Shown piece by piece: positions 19,044 to 27,634 of a stretch of 64,000 bases of DNA. The position numbers and the translations under genes are program-made. The notes under the pieces were generated by a model. It searched no databases and was not told the origin of the DNA. It saw only the letters and a program-made list of their open reading frames with translations. This stretch comes from Candidatus Methylopumilus planktonicus (lineage in GTDB: Bacteria; Pseudomonadota; Gammaproteobacteria; Burkholderiales; Methylophilaceae), in contig NZ_CP040984.1 in the NCBI RefSeq assembly GCF_006364715.1, positions 1,236,924 to 1,300,923 on the forward strand, in the 5' to 3' direction. Numbering within the stretch: position 1 is the stretch's first letter; each line of letters opens with the position of its first letter.

Positions 19044-20186
19044 ATGAAAAAACTTGTTAGCCAATTATTTTTAATTTTCGTGAGTACATTATTGCTTTCG
19101 GCTTGTTCGAAATCAGAGAACGTGAGTGAGCAAAAAAAATTAGATCCCTTAGAGATTATGATTACTCCAGAAATCCAAAAACAAACTAAAAATGAAGTAG
19201 TCAAGTATCAAGATGTCGGGGAAACACTAATGATTCCGGGTCGCCTTGAAACACAAAATCGAAAGCTTGTAAAAATTGGCTCCCCTATAACAGGAAGAGT
19301 GAGCGATCTTTATGTCAGCCTTGGCGATGTTGTAAAAAAAGGCCAGGTGCTTGCAAAAGTAAACAGTATCGAACTGACTCAAACACAACTGACCCTTATT
19401 AAATCAACGCAGCTCATTGGACTAAAAACCAAAGCAGTTGAGCGAGCTAAACTTCTATTCGAAGCAGATGTAATTAGTAAAGCTGAAATGCTACGCATTG
19501 AAAATGAGCTTGATGCAGTTAAAGCAGATTATAGGGCGAGTCGCGATCAGCTTATGGTGTTGGGTATGAATGAAAAGACGCTAGAAAAATTAGAATCTTC
19601 AGGTCAAATCAATTCATATGGTGACGTGATTAGTCGATCTGATGGCATTATTATCTCTCGCGCAATTAATTTAGGTCAAATTGTTAATCCTCAGGATAAT
19701 TTATTCCATGTAGCTGATCTTTCAAAGCTATGGGCCGTTGCTAACATTCCTGAGCAGCAAGCTTCTTTTATTCAAAAAGATGAAATCGTGACCATTGAAA
19801 TTCCTGCGCTAGAAAATAGAAAAATTGAAGCAAAAATTATATTTGAGGGAAGTATTGTTGATCCAGAAACTCGTACTGTTTTGGTTCGGACTGAAATAGA
19901 CAATCAAAGTTTATCTTTGAAGCCCGATATGCTCACTTCAATGTATATTCAAGCAAAGAAAGTTTCAAGGCTTGCTGTTCCAACTGCAGCTATTGTAAGA
20001 GAAAATGATCGAAATTATGTGTTTATTCAAAACAGTCCAAAAACTTATAGATTGCGAGAAGTTCAATTAGGGCATAAAGATGGAAATCTCATCACCATAC
20101 TAAGCGGCTTAGCTGAAGGTGAAACCATTATTTCAGATGGCGCTTTTCATCTGAATAGTGAACGCAAGAAAAAAGAGCTTGAATAG
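19044..20186 (+). CDS. CzcB/CusB-like periplasmic adaptor lipoprotein
   Basis: Membrane-fusion protein (380 aa) of a heavy-metal RND pump. The lipobox LLSAC puts the lipidated cysteine at residue 21. The lipoyl segment GSPITGRVSDLYVSLGDVVKKGQVLA is followed by a short alpha-hairpin (about 112-180), a second lipoyl part SRSDGIIISRAINLGQ, and a barrel ending near AVPTAAIVREND. There is no histidine- or methionine-rich metal-binding extension, so the metal cannot be deduced. The ATG begins on the base after the stop of the outer-membrane gene. Confidence 0.88.
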   Translation: MKKLVSQLFLIFVSTLLLSACSKSENVSEQKKLDPLEIMITPEIQKQTKNEVVKYQDVGETLMIPGRLETQNRKLVKIGSPITGRVSDLYVSLGDVVKKGQVLAKVNSIELTQTQLTLIKSTQLIGLKTKAVERAKLLFEADVISKAEMLRIENELDAVKADYRASRDQLMVLGMNEKTLEKLESSGQINSYGDVISRSDGIIISRAINLGQIVNPQDNLFHVADLSKLWAVANIPEQQASFIQKDEIVTIEIPALENRKIEAKIIFEGSIVDPETRTVLVRTEIDNQSLSLKPDMLTSMYIQAKKVSRLAVPTAAIVRENDRNYVFIQNSPKTYRLREVQLGHKDGNLITILSGLAEGETIISDGAFHLNSERKKKELE

Positions 20187-20188
20187 TT

Positions 20189-23100
20189 ATGATTGAAAAA
20201 ATTGTCAGGGGATCTCTCCAGCAAAGACTCGTAGTTTTAGTCTTTGCATTTGCGCTGCTTGTCGCAGGATTTTTTGGTGTCAAAAAATTATCTGTAGACG
20301 CGTTTCCTGACGTCACAAATATTCAGGTGCAAATTGCAACACCAGCACCTGGAAAATCACCGGAAGAAGTCGAACGATTTATAACAATTCCTATTGAAAT
20401 AGCAATGACCGGCTTGCCAGGCGTGACCGACATGCGCTCACTCAACAAAAATTCACTTTCGATTATCACGTTAGTTTTCAATGACAATACAAACGTCTAC
20501 TTTGCAAGACAGCTGGTCATGGAAAGATTAATGGAGGTGATGGAAAAAATGCCTGATGGCATTGTGCCTGTCTTAGGTCCTGTATCTACAGGCTTAGGTG
20601 AAATATTTCAATACACCCTGGATAAGCCAGGTGATGAAAACAAAGAAATATCTCAAGAAGAGCTTACAGAGAGACGGACTATTCAGGACTGGGTAGTGCG
20701 ACCTATGTTGAGAAGTATCCCCGGGGTTGCTGAAATTAATTCATTTGGTGGTTTCATTAAACAATATCAGGCGCTAGTAGATCCTGATCGTTTAAATCAT
20801 TATGGAATAAAACTACATGACGTTTATGTGGCGTTAGCCAAAAACAATGCCAATAGTGGTGCAGGGGTTCTTCCTCAGTTTGATGAACAGTTTCTAATTC
20901 GCGGTGTAGGCCTTATTCAAAATTTAGATGATATTCGTTCTATTGTTTTAAAGGAGCGCAATGGTGTACCTGTCTTCATGAAGGATGTCGCGGAAGTCAA
21001 ATTAGGTCATGAAGTGCGTGTAGGTTCTTTAGTTAAAAATGGTGACACCGAAGCAGTCGGAGCTATCGTCATGATGATTAGGGGTGGTAATGCGAAAGAA
21101 GTTGTGACACGTATCAAAACTAAAGTCGATGAAATTAATGAAAAAAAATTGCTTCCTGGTGGCCTTCAAATCAAATCGTTCTATGATCGAAGTAAGCTTG
21201 TTGATTCTGCATTATTTACTGTGGTTAAAGTGCTCATTGAGGGTGTGATCCTCGTTATTGCAATTCTATTTTTATTCTTAGGTGATGTGAGATCAAGTTT
21301 AATTGTGGTCATGACTTTACTTTTAACGCCACTTATCACATTTATTGCGATGAATTATTTAGGTATCTCAGCAAACCTCATGTCGCTCGGGGGTCTCACG
21401 ATTGCAATCGGTCTCATGGTGGATGGCTCAGTGGTGGTGGTAGAAAATACGTTCCATCGGCTGGGGCATGACAAATCTAATAGCAAGCTTCGTGTGGTAT
21501 TGGAATCCGCCACAGAGGTAGGTAAGCCAGTTCTATTTGGTGTAGGCATTATTATTCTTGTATTTATTCCGCTCATGACTTTAACTGGGATGGAAGGAAA
21601 AATGTTTAGCCCTTTAGCAATCACAATCGCCATAGCACTTTTCATTTCACTCGTTCTTTCTTTCACTCTCACTCCTGTGTTGTGCTCATATTTTTTAAAA
21701 GGGGGTAGCGGTGAGGATACTAAAATTATTCAAGTGATCAAGGCGCCTTATCTTAAATTGCTTGATCTATCATTGAATAATGAAGTCAAAACCATTTTGA
21801 TTGCAGCAAGTGTTTTCGTACTATCTATTATTGTATTACCATTTTTAGGTACTTCTTTTATTCCTGAAATGAAAGAAGGAACGCTTGTGGCCAGCATTAC
21901 GCGTATGCCCAATATTTCTTTGGACGAATCCATTGATATGGAGAAAAAAGCGACCAAAGAAATAACAAGTGTCCCAGGTGTTTTAAGCGTTGTATCTAAT
22001 ATAGGTCGGGGCGAAAGTCCTGCAGATCCTCAATCACAAAATGAATCACAAGCAGTGGTAAGTTTAAAAGATAAGGGTGAATGGCCTAAAGGCTGGACGC
22101 AAGACACTATCTCTCAAGAAATCCAAAGTAAATTGAAAACGTTATTGGGAGCACAAATTGTCATGATGCAACCTATCTCTGCAAGAGTTGCTGAACTGTC
22201 TACCGGTGTGAGAGCTGACGTAGCAGTTAAAATATTCGGAGAGGATATAAAGCTTCTTAAAGCTAAGGCAGATGAAGTGGCAAGATTAGCAGGACATATT
22301 AAAGGTGCGGCAGACATTAAAATTGAAAAAGTATCAGGGCAAGGATATCTAAATATCAATCTAGATAGGCAAGCTCTTGCGCGCCATGGATTCAATGCGT
22401 CTGACGTAAATGATCTGATTGAAACTGCGATTGGTGGAAAGATTGCAACTCGAGTTTTTGAAGGCCAAAGAAGCTTTAGCGCCGCAGTAAGGTTTCCTGA
22501 AGATCATCGTAGTGATGTCGAAACTATTAGCAATACACTTCTTACCTCTCCTAACGGATCTAAAATTGCATTAAGAGATTTAGCTTCTATTGAAATTAAA
22601 GATGGTCCAGCTCAAATCAGTAGAGAGTATGCGAAAAGAAGAATTGTTGTGGCTATGAATGTTAGAGATAGAGATCTGGGTGGTTTTGTAACAGAACTGC
22701 AGACTAAATTAGAGTCTAAATTAAAACTTCCTGATGGATATTATTTTGTGTATGGCGGGCAATTTGAAAATATGCAGCGTGCATTAAATCATCTTGCACT
22801 CATTGTGCCCGTGACTATTCTGGCAATCTTTTTCTTACTGTTCATTTTATTTAATTCAATTCGCTATGCCACTATGATTATTACTGTTCTGCCATTCGCT
22901 GCTATTGGCGGAGTATTTGGCCTAGCTGTTACAGGCGAATATCTCTCGGTCCCTGCGTCTGTTGGTTTTATTGCCTTATGCGGTATTGCTGTTTTAAATG
23001 GCGTTGTTTTAATCACATGCATTCAACAATTACGCATAGAAGGGATGTCTCAAGTAGATGCGATTCGAGAAGGTTGTAAACAAAGATTAAGGCCTGTCCT

Positions 23101-23284
23101 CATGACAGCAACAGTTGCTCTTCTTGCGCTCGTCCCATTTTTATTCTCTACGGGCCCTGGCTCTGAAGTTCAAAAACCCCTTGCTATTGTTGTCATTGGC
23201 GGTCTTATTACTTCAACCCTTCTCACGCTTCTTGTTTTACCGACGCTTTATAAAAAATTTGAAGAAAAAAATATTGAAGCTTAA
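20189..23284 (+). CDS. CzcA/CusA-family RND heavy-metal efflux transporter
   Basis: Proton-driven inner-membrane pump (1031 aa, normal for the family) with 12 membrane helices in two halves and two large periplasmic loops. The fourth helix carries AIGLMVDGSVVVVEN with the conserved Asp and Glu that classify HME-RND proteins. The AIG...DGS form is unlike the classic Zn/Co/Cd (DFG...DGA) and Cu/Ag (MIDAAIVMIEN) patterns and looks closest to the poorly characterised HME5-like group; this is from memory of the scheme. Its C-terminus is followed 18 bases later by a P-II-like gene. Exports metal ions from periplasm or cytoplasm; specificity undetermined. Confidence 0.9.
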   Translation: MIEKIVRGSLQQRLVVLVFAFALLVAGFFGVKKLSVDAFPDVTNIQVQIATPAPGKSPEEVERFITIPIEIAMTGLPGVTDMRSLNKNSLSIITLVFNDNTNVYFARQLVMERLMEVMEKMPDGIVPVLGPVSTGLGEIFQYTLDKPGDENKEISQEELTERRTIQDWVVRPMLRSIPGVAEINSFGGFIKQYQALVDPDRLNHYGIKLHDVYVALAKNNANSGAGVLPQFDEQFLIRGVGLIQNLDDIRSIVLKERNGVPVFMKDVAEVKLGHEVRVGSLVKNGDTEAVGAIVMMIRGGNAKEVVTRIKTKVDEINEKKLLPGGLQIKSFYDRSKLVDSALFTVVKVLIEGVILVIAILFLFLGDVRSSLIVVMTLLLTPLITFIAMNYLGISANLMSLGGLTIAIGLMVDGSVVVVENTFHRLGHDKSNSKLRVVLESATEVGKPVLFGVGIIILVFIPLMTLTGMEGKMFSPLAITIAIALFISLVLSFTLTPVLCSYFLKGGSGEDTKIIQVIKAPYLKLLDLSLNNEVKTILIAASVFVLSIIVLPFLGTSFIPEMKEGTLVASITRMPNISLDESIDMEKKATKEITSVPGVLSVVSNIGRGESPADPQSQNESQAVVSLKDKGEWPKGWTQDTISQEIQSKLKTLLGAQIVMMQPISARVAELSTGVRADVAVKIFGEDIKLLKAKADEVARLAGHIKGAADIKIEKVSGQGYLNINLDRQALARHGFNASDVNDLIETAIGGKIATRVFEGQRSFSAAVRFPEDHRSDVETISNTLLTSPNGSKIALRDLASIEIKDGPAQISREYAKRRIVVAMNVRDRDLGGFVTELQTKLESKLKLPDGYYFVYGGQFENMQRALNHLALIVPVTILAIFFLLFILFNSIRYATMIITVLPFAAIGGVFGLAVTGEYLSVPASVGFIALCGIAVLNGVVLITCIQQLRIEGMSQVDAIREGCKQRLRPVLMTATVALLALVPFLFSTGPGSEVQKPLAIVVIGGLITSTLLTLLVLPTLYKKFEEKNIEA

Positions 23285-23302
23285 ATTGATAGGACAACTA
23301 CT

Positions 23303-23638
23303 ATGAAAGAAATTAAAGCAATCATTCCCCCTCATCGATTACCTAAAATTCGCTCAGCAATGAGGAATCTTAAAAATTTCCCTGGCATGACAGTCACCAA
23401 GGTTGATGGTTGTGGTCACGGCTTAAAAAAAATCACTGATGATTTAAAACAAGATCTAACAGACTACACACCAAAAATTCTCATTCAAATGCTAACACCT
23501 GATGATCTGGTAGAAGGTATTTTACAAATTATTGTCGAAGTTGCACATACAGGCCAACAAGGCGATGGTTTGGTATGGGTGACCCCCATTGAACGTATGA
23601 TTCGTCTCTCTGAAAAAATTATTGTAGAAGAAGATTAA
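23303..23638 (+). CDS. P-II-like protein linked to metal RND efflux (PII-NG type)
   Basis: A 111-aa P-II superfamily protein. It opens with MKEIKAIIPPHRLPKIRSAM and keeps the B-loop TGQQGDGLVWV that binds nucleotide phosphate in GlnB/GlnK. The T-loop is rewritten: where GlnB has RGAEY with the uridylylated Tyr51, this protein reads DGCGHGLKKITDDLKQDLTDYT, so GlnD-type control is unlikely. A group of P-II proteins next to CusABC-like genes has been described as PII-NG; this gene fits by sequence and position. It probably senses nucleotides or metal in connection with the efflux pump. AGGACA precedes the ATG. Confidence 0.83.
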   Translation: MKEIKAIIPPHRLPKIRSAMRNLKNFPGMTVTKVDGCGHGLKKITDDLKQDLTDYTPKILIQMLTPDDLVEGILQIIVEVAHTGQQGDGLVWVTPIERMIRLSEKIIVEED

Positions 23639-23705
23639 TTTTTTATAGAGTTGAACTTAATGTATTAATGATTTATCTTATTCATATATAACACAAGGAA
23701 ATGTC

Positions 23706-24200
23706 ATGAAAAAAATCGCGGTTGTTTTATCACTTCTTACGAGCACTTTAGGTTATGCCGCTGATTTTTCTGATATGGCAACTGTTAAACGAGTGACACC
23801 TCGCTATATCGAAGTCAATCGTCCTATTTCTTCATGCCAAACAACCACTGAAGCCGCTCCTCCAAAAGAAAAAGGTATTGCAGGTGCCATTATTGGCGGT
23901 GTCGCTGGTGGCTTACTTGGCAGTCGTGTAGGTAAAGGGAGTGGAAAAGTAGCTGCAGGTGCAGTAGGTGCAGCAGTCGGAGCAGTTGTAGGTGACCGTA
24001 TGCAAAATGACGATACAACGGCGGATGCTCGCAATACTGAACGTTGCACACAACGTGACAATTACCAAAGAGTTCAAGAAGGGTATATCACTGTGTTTTC
24101 ATATAACGGTCATGAGTTTGAAGAAGAAACAGAAACAAAATACCGTGTAGGTCAAAAGGTGCCAGTGCAAGTGAACGCAATTGTTGATCAAACTAACTAA
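23706..24200 (+). CDS. Glycine-zipper 2TM domain envelope protein
   Basis: A 164-aa exported protein. A signal peptide (1-19, ending GYA) is followed by a short conserved segment with one Cys, then a glycine-zipper repeat at about 56-100 (GIAGAIIGGVAGGLLGSRVG and GAVGAAVGAVVGDRM). The C-terminal part RVGQKVPVQVNAIV resembles the SlyB / UmoD-like tail. Such proteins sit in the outer membrane or periplasm and affect envelope integrity; no specific function is shown. Good Shine-Dalgarno AAGGAA. Separated from htpX by 18 bases. Confidence 0.8.
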   Translation: MKKIAVVLSLLTSTLGYAADFSDMATVKRVTPRYIEVNRPISSCQTTTEAAPPKEKGIAGAIIGGVAGGLLGSRVGKGSGKVAAGAVGAAVGAVVGDRMQNDDTTADARNTERCTQRDNYQRVQEGYITVFSYNGHEFEEETETKYRVGQKVPVQVNAIVDQTN

Positions 24201-24218
24201 CGAAAGCTTATTTTTAAG

Positions 24219-25100
24219 ATGAAGCGTATCTTTTATTTTCTGGTTACCAATCTTGCAATTGTTTTAGTACTTTCAGTGACCATGCGACTGCTTGGTGTAG
24301 AGCCTTTTCTTAATGCGAACGGACTTAATTTAAATAGTCTATTAATTTTTGCAGCCGTCATGGGCTTTGGCGGTGCTTTCATTTCTCTTGCTATTTCAAA
24401 ATGGTCAGCTAAAAAAATGTCGGGTGCTGTGACGATTGAAAATCCTAAAACGCCTGATGAAATTTGGCTTATGAATACGGTTAAAAAACAATCGGAAACC
24501 GTTGGCATTCAGATGCCAGAAGTTGCCATATTTAATTCACCCGTCGTCAACGCGTTTGCCACTGGCATGAGTCGCAATAGCTCTCTTGTAGCTGTTTCTT
24601 CAGGCTTACTTGAAATGATGACAAAAGATGAGGCAGAAGCAGTCATAGGTCATGAAATATCGCATATTGCAAATGGCGACATGGTCACACTCACTTTAAT
24701 TCAAGGTGTCGTAAACACTTTTGTATTATTCTTTTCTCGTGTCATCGGTTATACGGTGGATAAAGTCGTTTTCAAGACCAGACAGGGCACTGGTCCTGCA
24801 TTTTTTATCACAATGATTATTTCAGAATTGCTTTTAGGTGTCTTAGCATCCATCGTTGTCATGTGGTTTTCTCGTCAACGCGAATATAGAGCTGATATTG
24901 GCGGCGGGCAACTTGCAGGCAACCAAAAAATGATTGCAGCACTTCAACGCCTTAAATCACAATACGAATCAAGTGCTTTACCAAAATCAATTGCAGCATT
25001 AGGCATTTCAGGCGAACAAGGGATGGGACTTAAAGAATTATTTTCAACTCATCCAAGCCTAGATGATCGTATTGCTAGACTTAAGCAAAATACAAATTAA
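24219..25100 (+). CDS. htpX: Membrane zinc metalloprotease HtpX
   Basis: Inner-membrane M48 peptidase (293 aa) that degrades misfolded membrane proteins. The zinc motif HEISH lies at residues 145-149, with the third ligand expected in the REYRAD segment near 222. Two N-terminal and two central hydrophobic helices flank the catalytic domain, as in E. coli HtpX. The end STHPSLDDRIARL is conserved. Its stop directly abuts the convergent hemE gene. Confidence 0.95.
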   Translation: MKRIFYFLVTNLAIVLVLSVTMRLLGVEPFLNANGLNLNSLLIFAAVMGFGGAFISLAISKWSAKKMSGAVTIENPKTPDEIWLMNTVKKQSETVGIQMPEVAIFNSPVVNAFATGMSRNSSLVAVSSGLLEMMTKDEAEAVIGHEISHIANGDMVTLTLIQGVVNTFVLFFSRVIGYTVDKVVFKTRQGTGPAFFITMIISELLLGVLASIVVMWFSRQREYRADIGGGQLAGNQKMIAALQRLKSQYESSALPKSIAALGISGEQGMGLKELFSTHPSLDDRIARLKQNTN

Positions 25101-26168
25101 TTATTGAGTGTGAAACTGCTTACTATATTCACGCACAGTGGTAAGCATGACATCTACATGTTCAGGTGGTGTGTGCTCTGTAATACCGTGACCTAAATTA
25201 AATATATGGCCATGGCCATGGCCATACCCATCTAATATTCTTTTTACCTCTTTTTCAATAGCTTCGGGTTTCGAGAGCAGAATGGCTGGATCTAAATTAC
25301 CTTGAATGGCCAAGCGATTGCCCTCTTTTTCTCTTGCTATTTTAATATCGGTTTGCCAATCTAAGCCTAAGGCATCTGATCCTGCTGAGACTTGGTCTTC
25401 TAACCAGAGACCACCACCTTTAGTAAACATAATAGATGGAATTTTTTTGTCGCTCATCATTTTTAAGCTCGACAAAATCACTTTCATATAAGGTAATGAA
25501 AATTCTAAATAGCCTTGATGAGATAGTGCTCCACCCCATGAATCAAAAATCATAATCGCATCAACACCCGCTTCAATTTGCGCGTTCAAATATTGCGTCA
25601 CTGCTTCTGTCGTTGTTTTTAAAATGTGATGGAGTAAATCAGGACGGCTATAAGCCATTTTTTTAATAGTTAGAAAATCAGTCCCACCTTGACCTTCTAT
25701 CATATAAGTCGCTAGCGTCCATGGACTTCCAGAGAATCCAATTAAAGGTACGCGTCCTTGCAATGCTTTTTTAATTTGCGACACAGCATCGACCACGTAC
25801 TTCAAATCTTTAGCAATATCAGGAATTTTTAATTTATAAATATCTGCTTCTTCACGTAACGGCCTTTCAAACTTAGGCCCCTCACCTGCCACAAAATATA
25901 AACCTAATCCCATCGCATCAGGTACTGTCAAAATATCTGAAAATATAATAGATGCATCAAGAAGTGGATATCGATCAAGTGGTTGTAATGTCACTTCAGT
26001 TGCAAAGCTTGGATTTTTACAAAGGCTTAAAAAGTCTCCGGCTTTTTGACGTGTGGCTCGATACTCCGGCAAATAACGACCTGCTTGACGCATCATCCAC
26101 ACAGGTGTGTATGTTGTAGGTTGTCGATGAAGCGCTTTTAAGAAAGTGTCGTTTTGAAGTGTAGTCAT
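25101..26168 (-). CDS. hemE: Uroporphyrinogen decarboxylase
   Basis: Cytoplasmic haem pathway enzyme (355 aa) converting uroporphyrinogen III to coproporphyrinogen III. The signature [12 protein letters not shown] is near the N-terminus, and [16 protein letters not shown] and NLGHGI near the C-terminus are intact. A GHGHGH run lies just before NLGHGI, encoded by a short GCCATG tandem. It follows gltD by 38 bases filled by an AT-only palindrome. hemL at 32.3 kb serves the same pathway. Confidence 0.97.
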   Translation of the reverse strand: MTTLQNDTFLKALHRQPTTYTPVWMMRQAGRYLPEYRATRQKAGDFLSLCKNPSFATEVTLQPLDRYPLLDASIIFSDILTVPDAMGLGLYFVAGEGPKFERPLREEADIYKLKIPDIAKDLKYVVDAVSQIKKALQGRVPLIGFSGSPWTLATYMIEGQGGTDFLTIKKMAYSRPDLLHHILKTTTEAVTQYLNAQIEAGVDAIMIFDSWGGALSHQGYLEFSLPYMKVILSSLKMMSDKKIPSIMFTKGGGLWLEDQVSAGSDALGLDWQTDIKIAREKEGNRLAIQGNLDPAILLSKPEAIEKEVKRILDGYGHGHGHIFNLGHGITEHTPPEHVDVMLTTVREYSKQFHTQ

Positions 26169-26173
26169 AAATG

Positions 26174-26207
26174 ATTTTTAAAACTTTAAAAGTAAAGTTT
26201 TAAAAAT
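26174..26207. repeat. AT-only 14-bp inverted repeat between gltD and hemE
   Basis: ATTTTTAAAACTTT (26174-26187) and AAAGTTTTAAAAAT (26194-26207) are perfect inverted copies around a six-base loop, filling nearly the whole gap. It may act as a weak terminator or message-stabilising hairpin after gltD; with a single G:C pair, a chance AT-rich palindrome is also possible. Confidence 0.5.
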
Positions 26208-27634
26208 TAACGTGGAAGAGTAGATGTTCCCATTAAGAATTCATCTACAGCGCGAGCACATTGGCGGCCTTCACGAATAGCCCACACAATGAGAGATTGT
26301 CCGCGACGGATATCGCCTGCTGCAAATACTTTAGCTTTAGATGTAATGTAAGCCTCCTTACCTTCGGTTGTTGCTTTCACATTACCGCGCTGATCTTTAT
26401 CTACACCAAAAAGATCTAGCATTTTTTGTTGGGGACTTACAAATCCCATTGCGAGCAATACGAGATCTGCTTTCATTTTAAATTCTGAATTAGGTACTTC
26501 TGTCATCTTGCCGTCTTTCCATTCAACTCGAGCTGCGATGATTTCTTTGACATTACCATTTTCACCTACAAAACTTTTTGTGGTGACTGACCAATCGCGC
26601 TCACAACCTTCTTCATGTGAACTTGATGTACGAAGTTTTAAAGGCCAATTTGGCCATACCATTTCTTTATTTTCTTTGACTGGAGGCTGTGGCATCAATT
26701 CAAACTGTGTGACTGATGTTGCGTGATGACGATTCGATGTGCCCACGCAATCAGAACCAGTGTCACCACCGCCAATCACGACCACATGTTTACCTGTCGC
26801 CAGAATTTGGTTTTGCAATTTATCCCCTGCCACTACTTTATTTTGTTGTGGTAAGAAATTCATTGCAAACATGACGCCATTAAGTTCGCGTCCAGGAACG
26901 GGTAAGTCACGTGGATGCTCAGCACCGCCCGCTAAAATGACTGCATCATAATTATTTGTAAGTTCATCAGGCTTCACATTTTCACCAATGTTTTGGTTCA
27001 CTTTGAAAACAACGCCTTCAGCTTCCATTTGTTTCATTCGGCGGTCGATGTGTGTTTTTTCCATTTTGAAGTCAGGGATACCGTAACGAAGCAGTCCGCC
27101 AATACGATCATTTTTTTCATACACAGTCACTGCATGCCCGACGCGAGCAAGTTGCTGTGCCGCTGCCATACCTGCTGGACCAGAACCCACAATAGCAATT
27201 TTTTTATTGGTTTTATGTGTTGGAATTAAAGGTTTTACCCAATTATTTTCCCAAGCCTTGTCAATAATGGCATGTTCAATCGATTTAATACCAACGGCAT
27301 CATCATTAATATTTAGTGTACATGCGGCTTCACACGGAGCCGGGCAAAGACGGCCCGTAAATTCTGGAAAGTTATTTGTGGAATGTAAAACCTCTATCGC
27401 TTCTTCCCAATTTTGGTTATAAATTAAATCATTCCAGTCAGGGATGATGTTATTAATTGGGCAACCTGTTGTGCAAAATGGAATACCGCAATCCATACAA
27501 CGTGCACCTTGTTTTTTCGCTTCATCGTCACTTAGGTGAAGTACAAATTCTTTATAATTTTTTAGGCGTTCTTGTGGTGGTATATTTTGTTCGCTAATGC
27601 GATCAAATTCCATGAAGCCGGTGACTTTTCCCAT
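26207..27634 (-). CDS. gltD: Glutamate synthase small subunit
   Basis: NADPH-oxidising subunit (475 aa) of glutamate synthase. The N-terminal cysteine cluster [17 protein letters not shown] holds the iron-sulfur centres, followed by FAD-binding [15 protein letters not shown] and NADPH-binding [12 protein letters not shown]. It feeds electrons to GltB for glutamine-dependent glutamate formation. The start codon overlaps the gltB stop by one base (TAATG), so translation is coupled. Confidence 0.97.
   Translation of the reverse strand: MGKVTGFMEFDRISEQNIPPQERLKNYKEFVLHLSDDEAKKQGARCMDCGIPFCTTGCPINNIIPDWNDLIYNQNWEEAIEVLHSTNNFPEFTGRLCPAPCEAACTLNINDDAVGIKSIEHAIIDKAWENNWVKPLIPTHKTNKKIAIVGSGPAGMAAAQQLARVGHAVTVYEKNDRIGGLLRYGIPDFKMEKTHIDRRMKQMEAEGVVFKVNQNIGENVKPDELTNNYDAVILAGGAEHPRDLPVPGRELNGVMFAMNFLPQQNKVVAGDKLQNQILATGKHVVVIGGGDTGSDCVGTSNRHHATSVTQFELMPQPPVKENKEMVWPNWPLKLRTSSSHEEGCERDWSVTTKSFVGENGNVKEIIAARVEWKDGKMTEVPNSEFKMKADLVLLAMGFVSPQQKMLDLFGVDKDQRGNVKATTEGKEAYITSKAKVFAAGDIRRGQSLIVWAIREGRQCARAVDEFLMGTSTLPR

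Noticed and set aside
25205..25230. GCCATG tandem units in hemE.
   Set aside because: They encode GHGHGH inside an intact conserved protein; three short units are not a repeat array.
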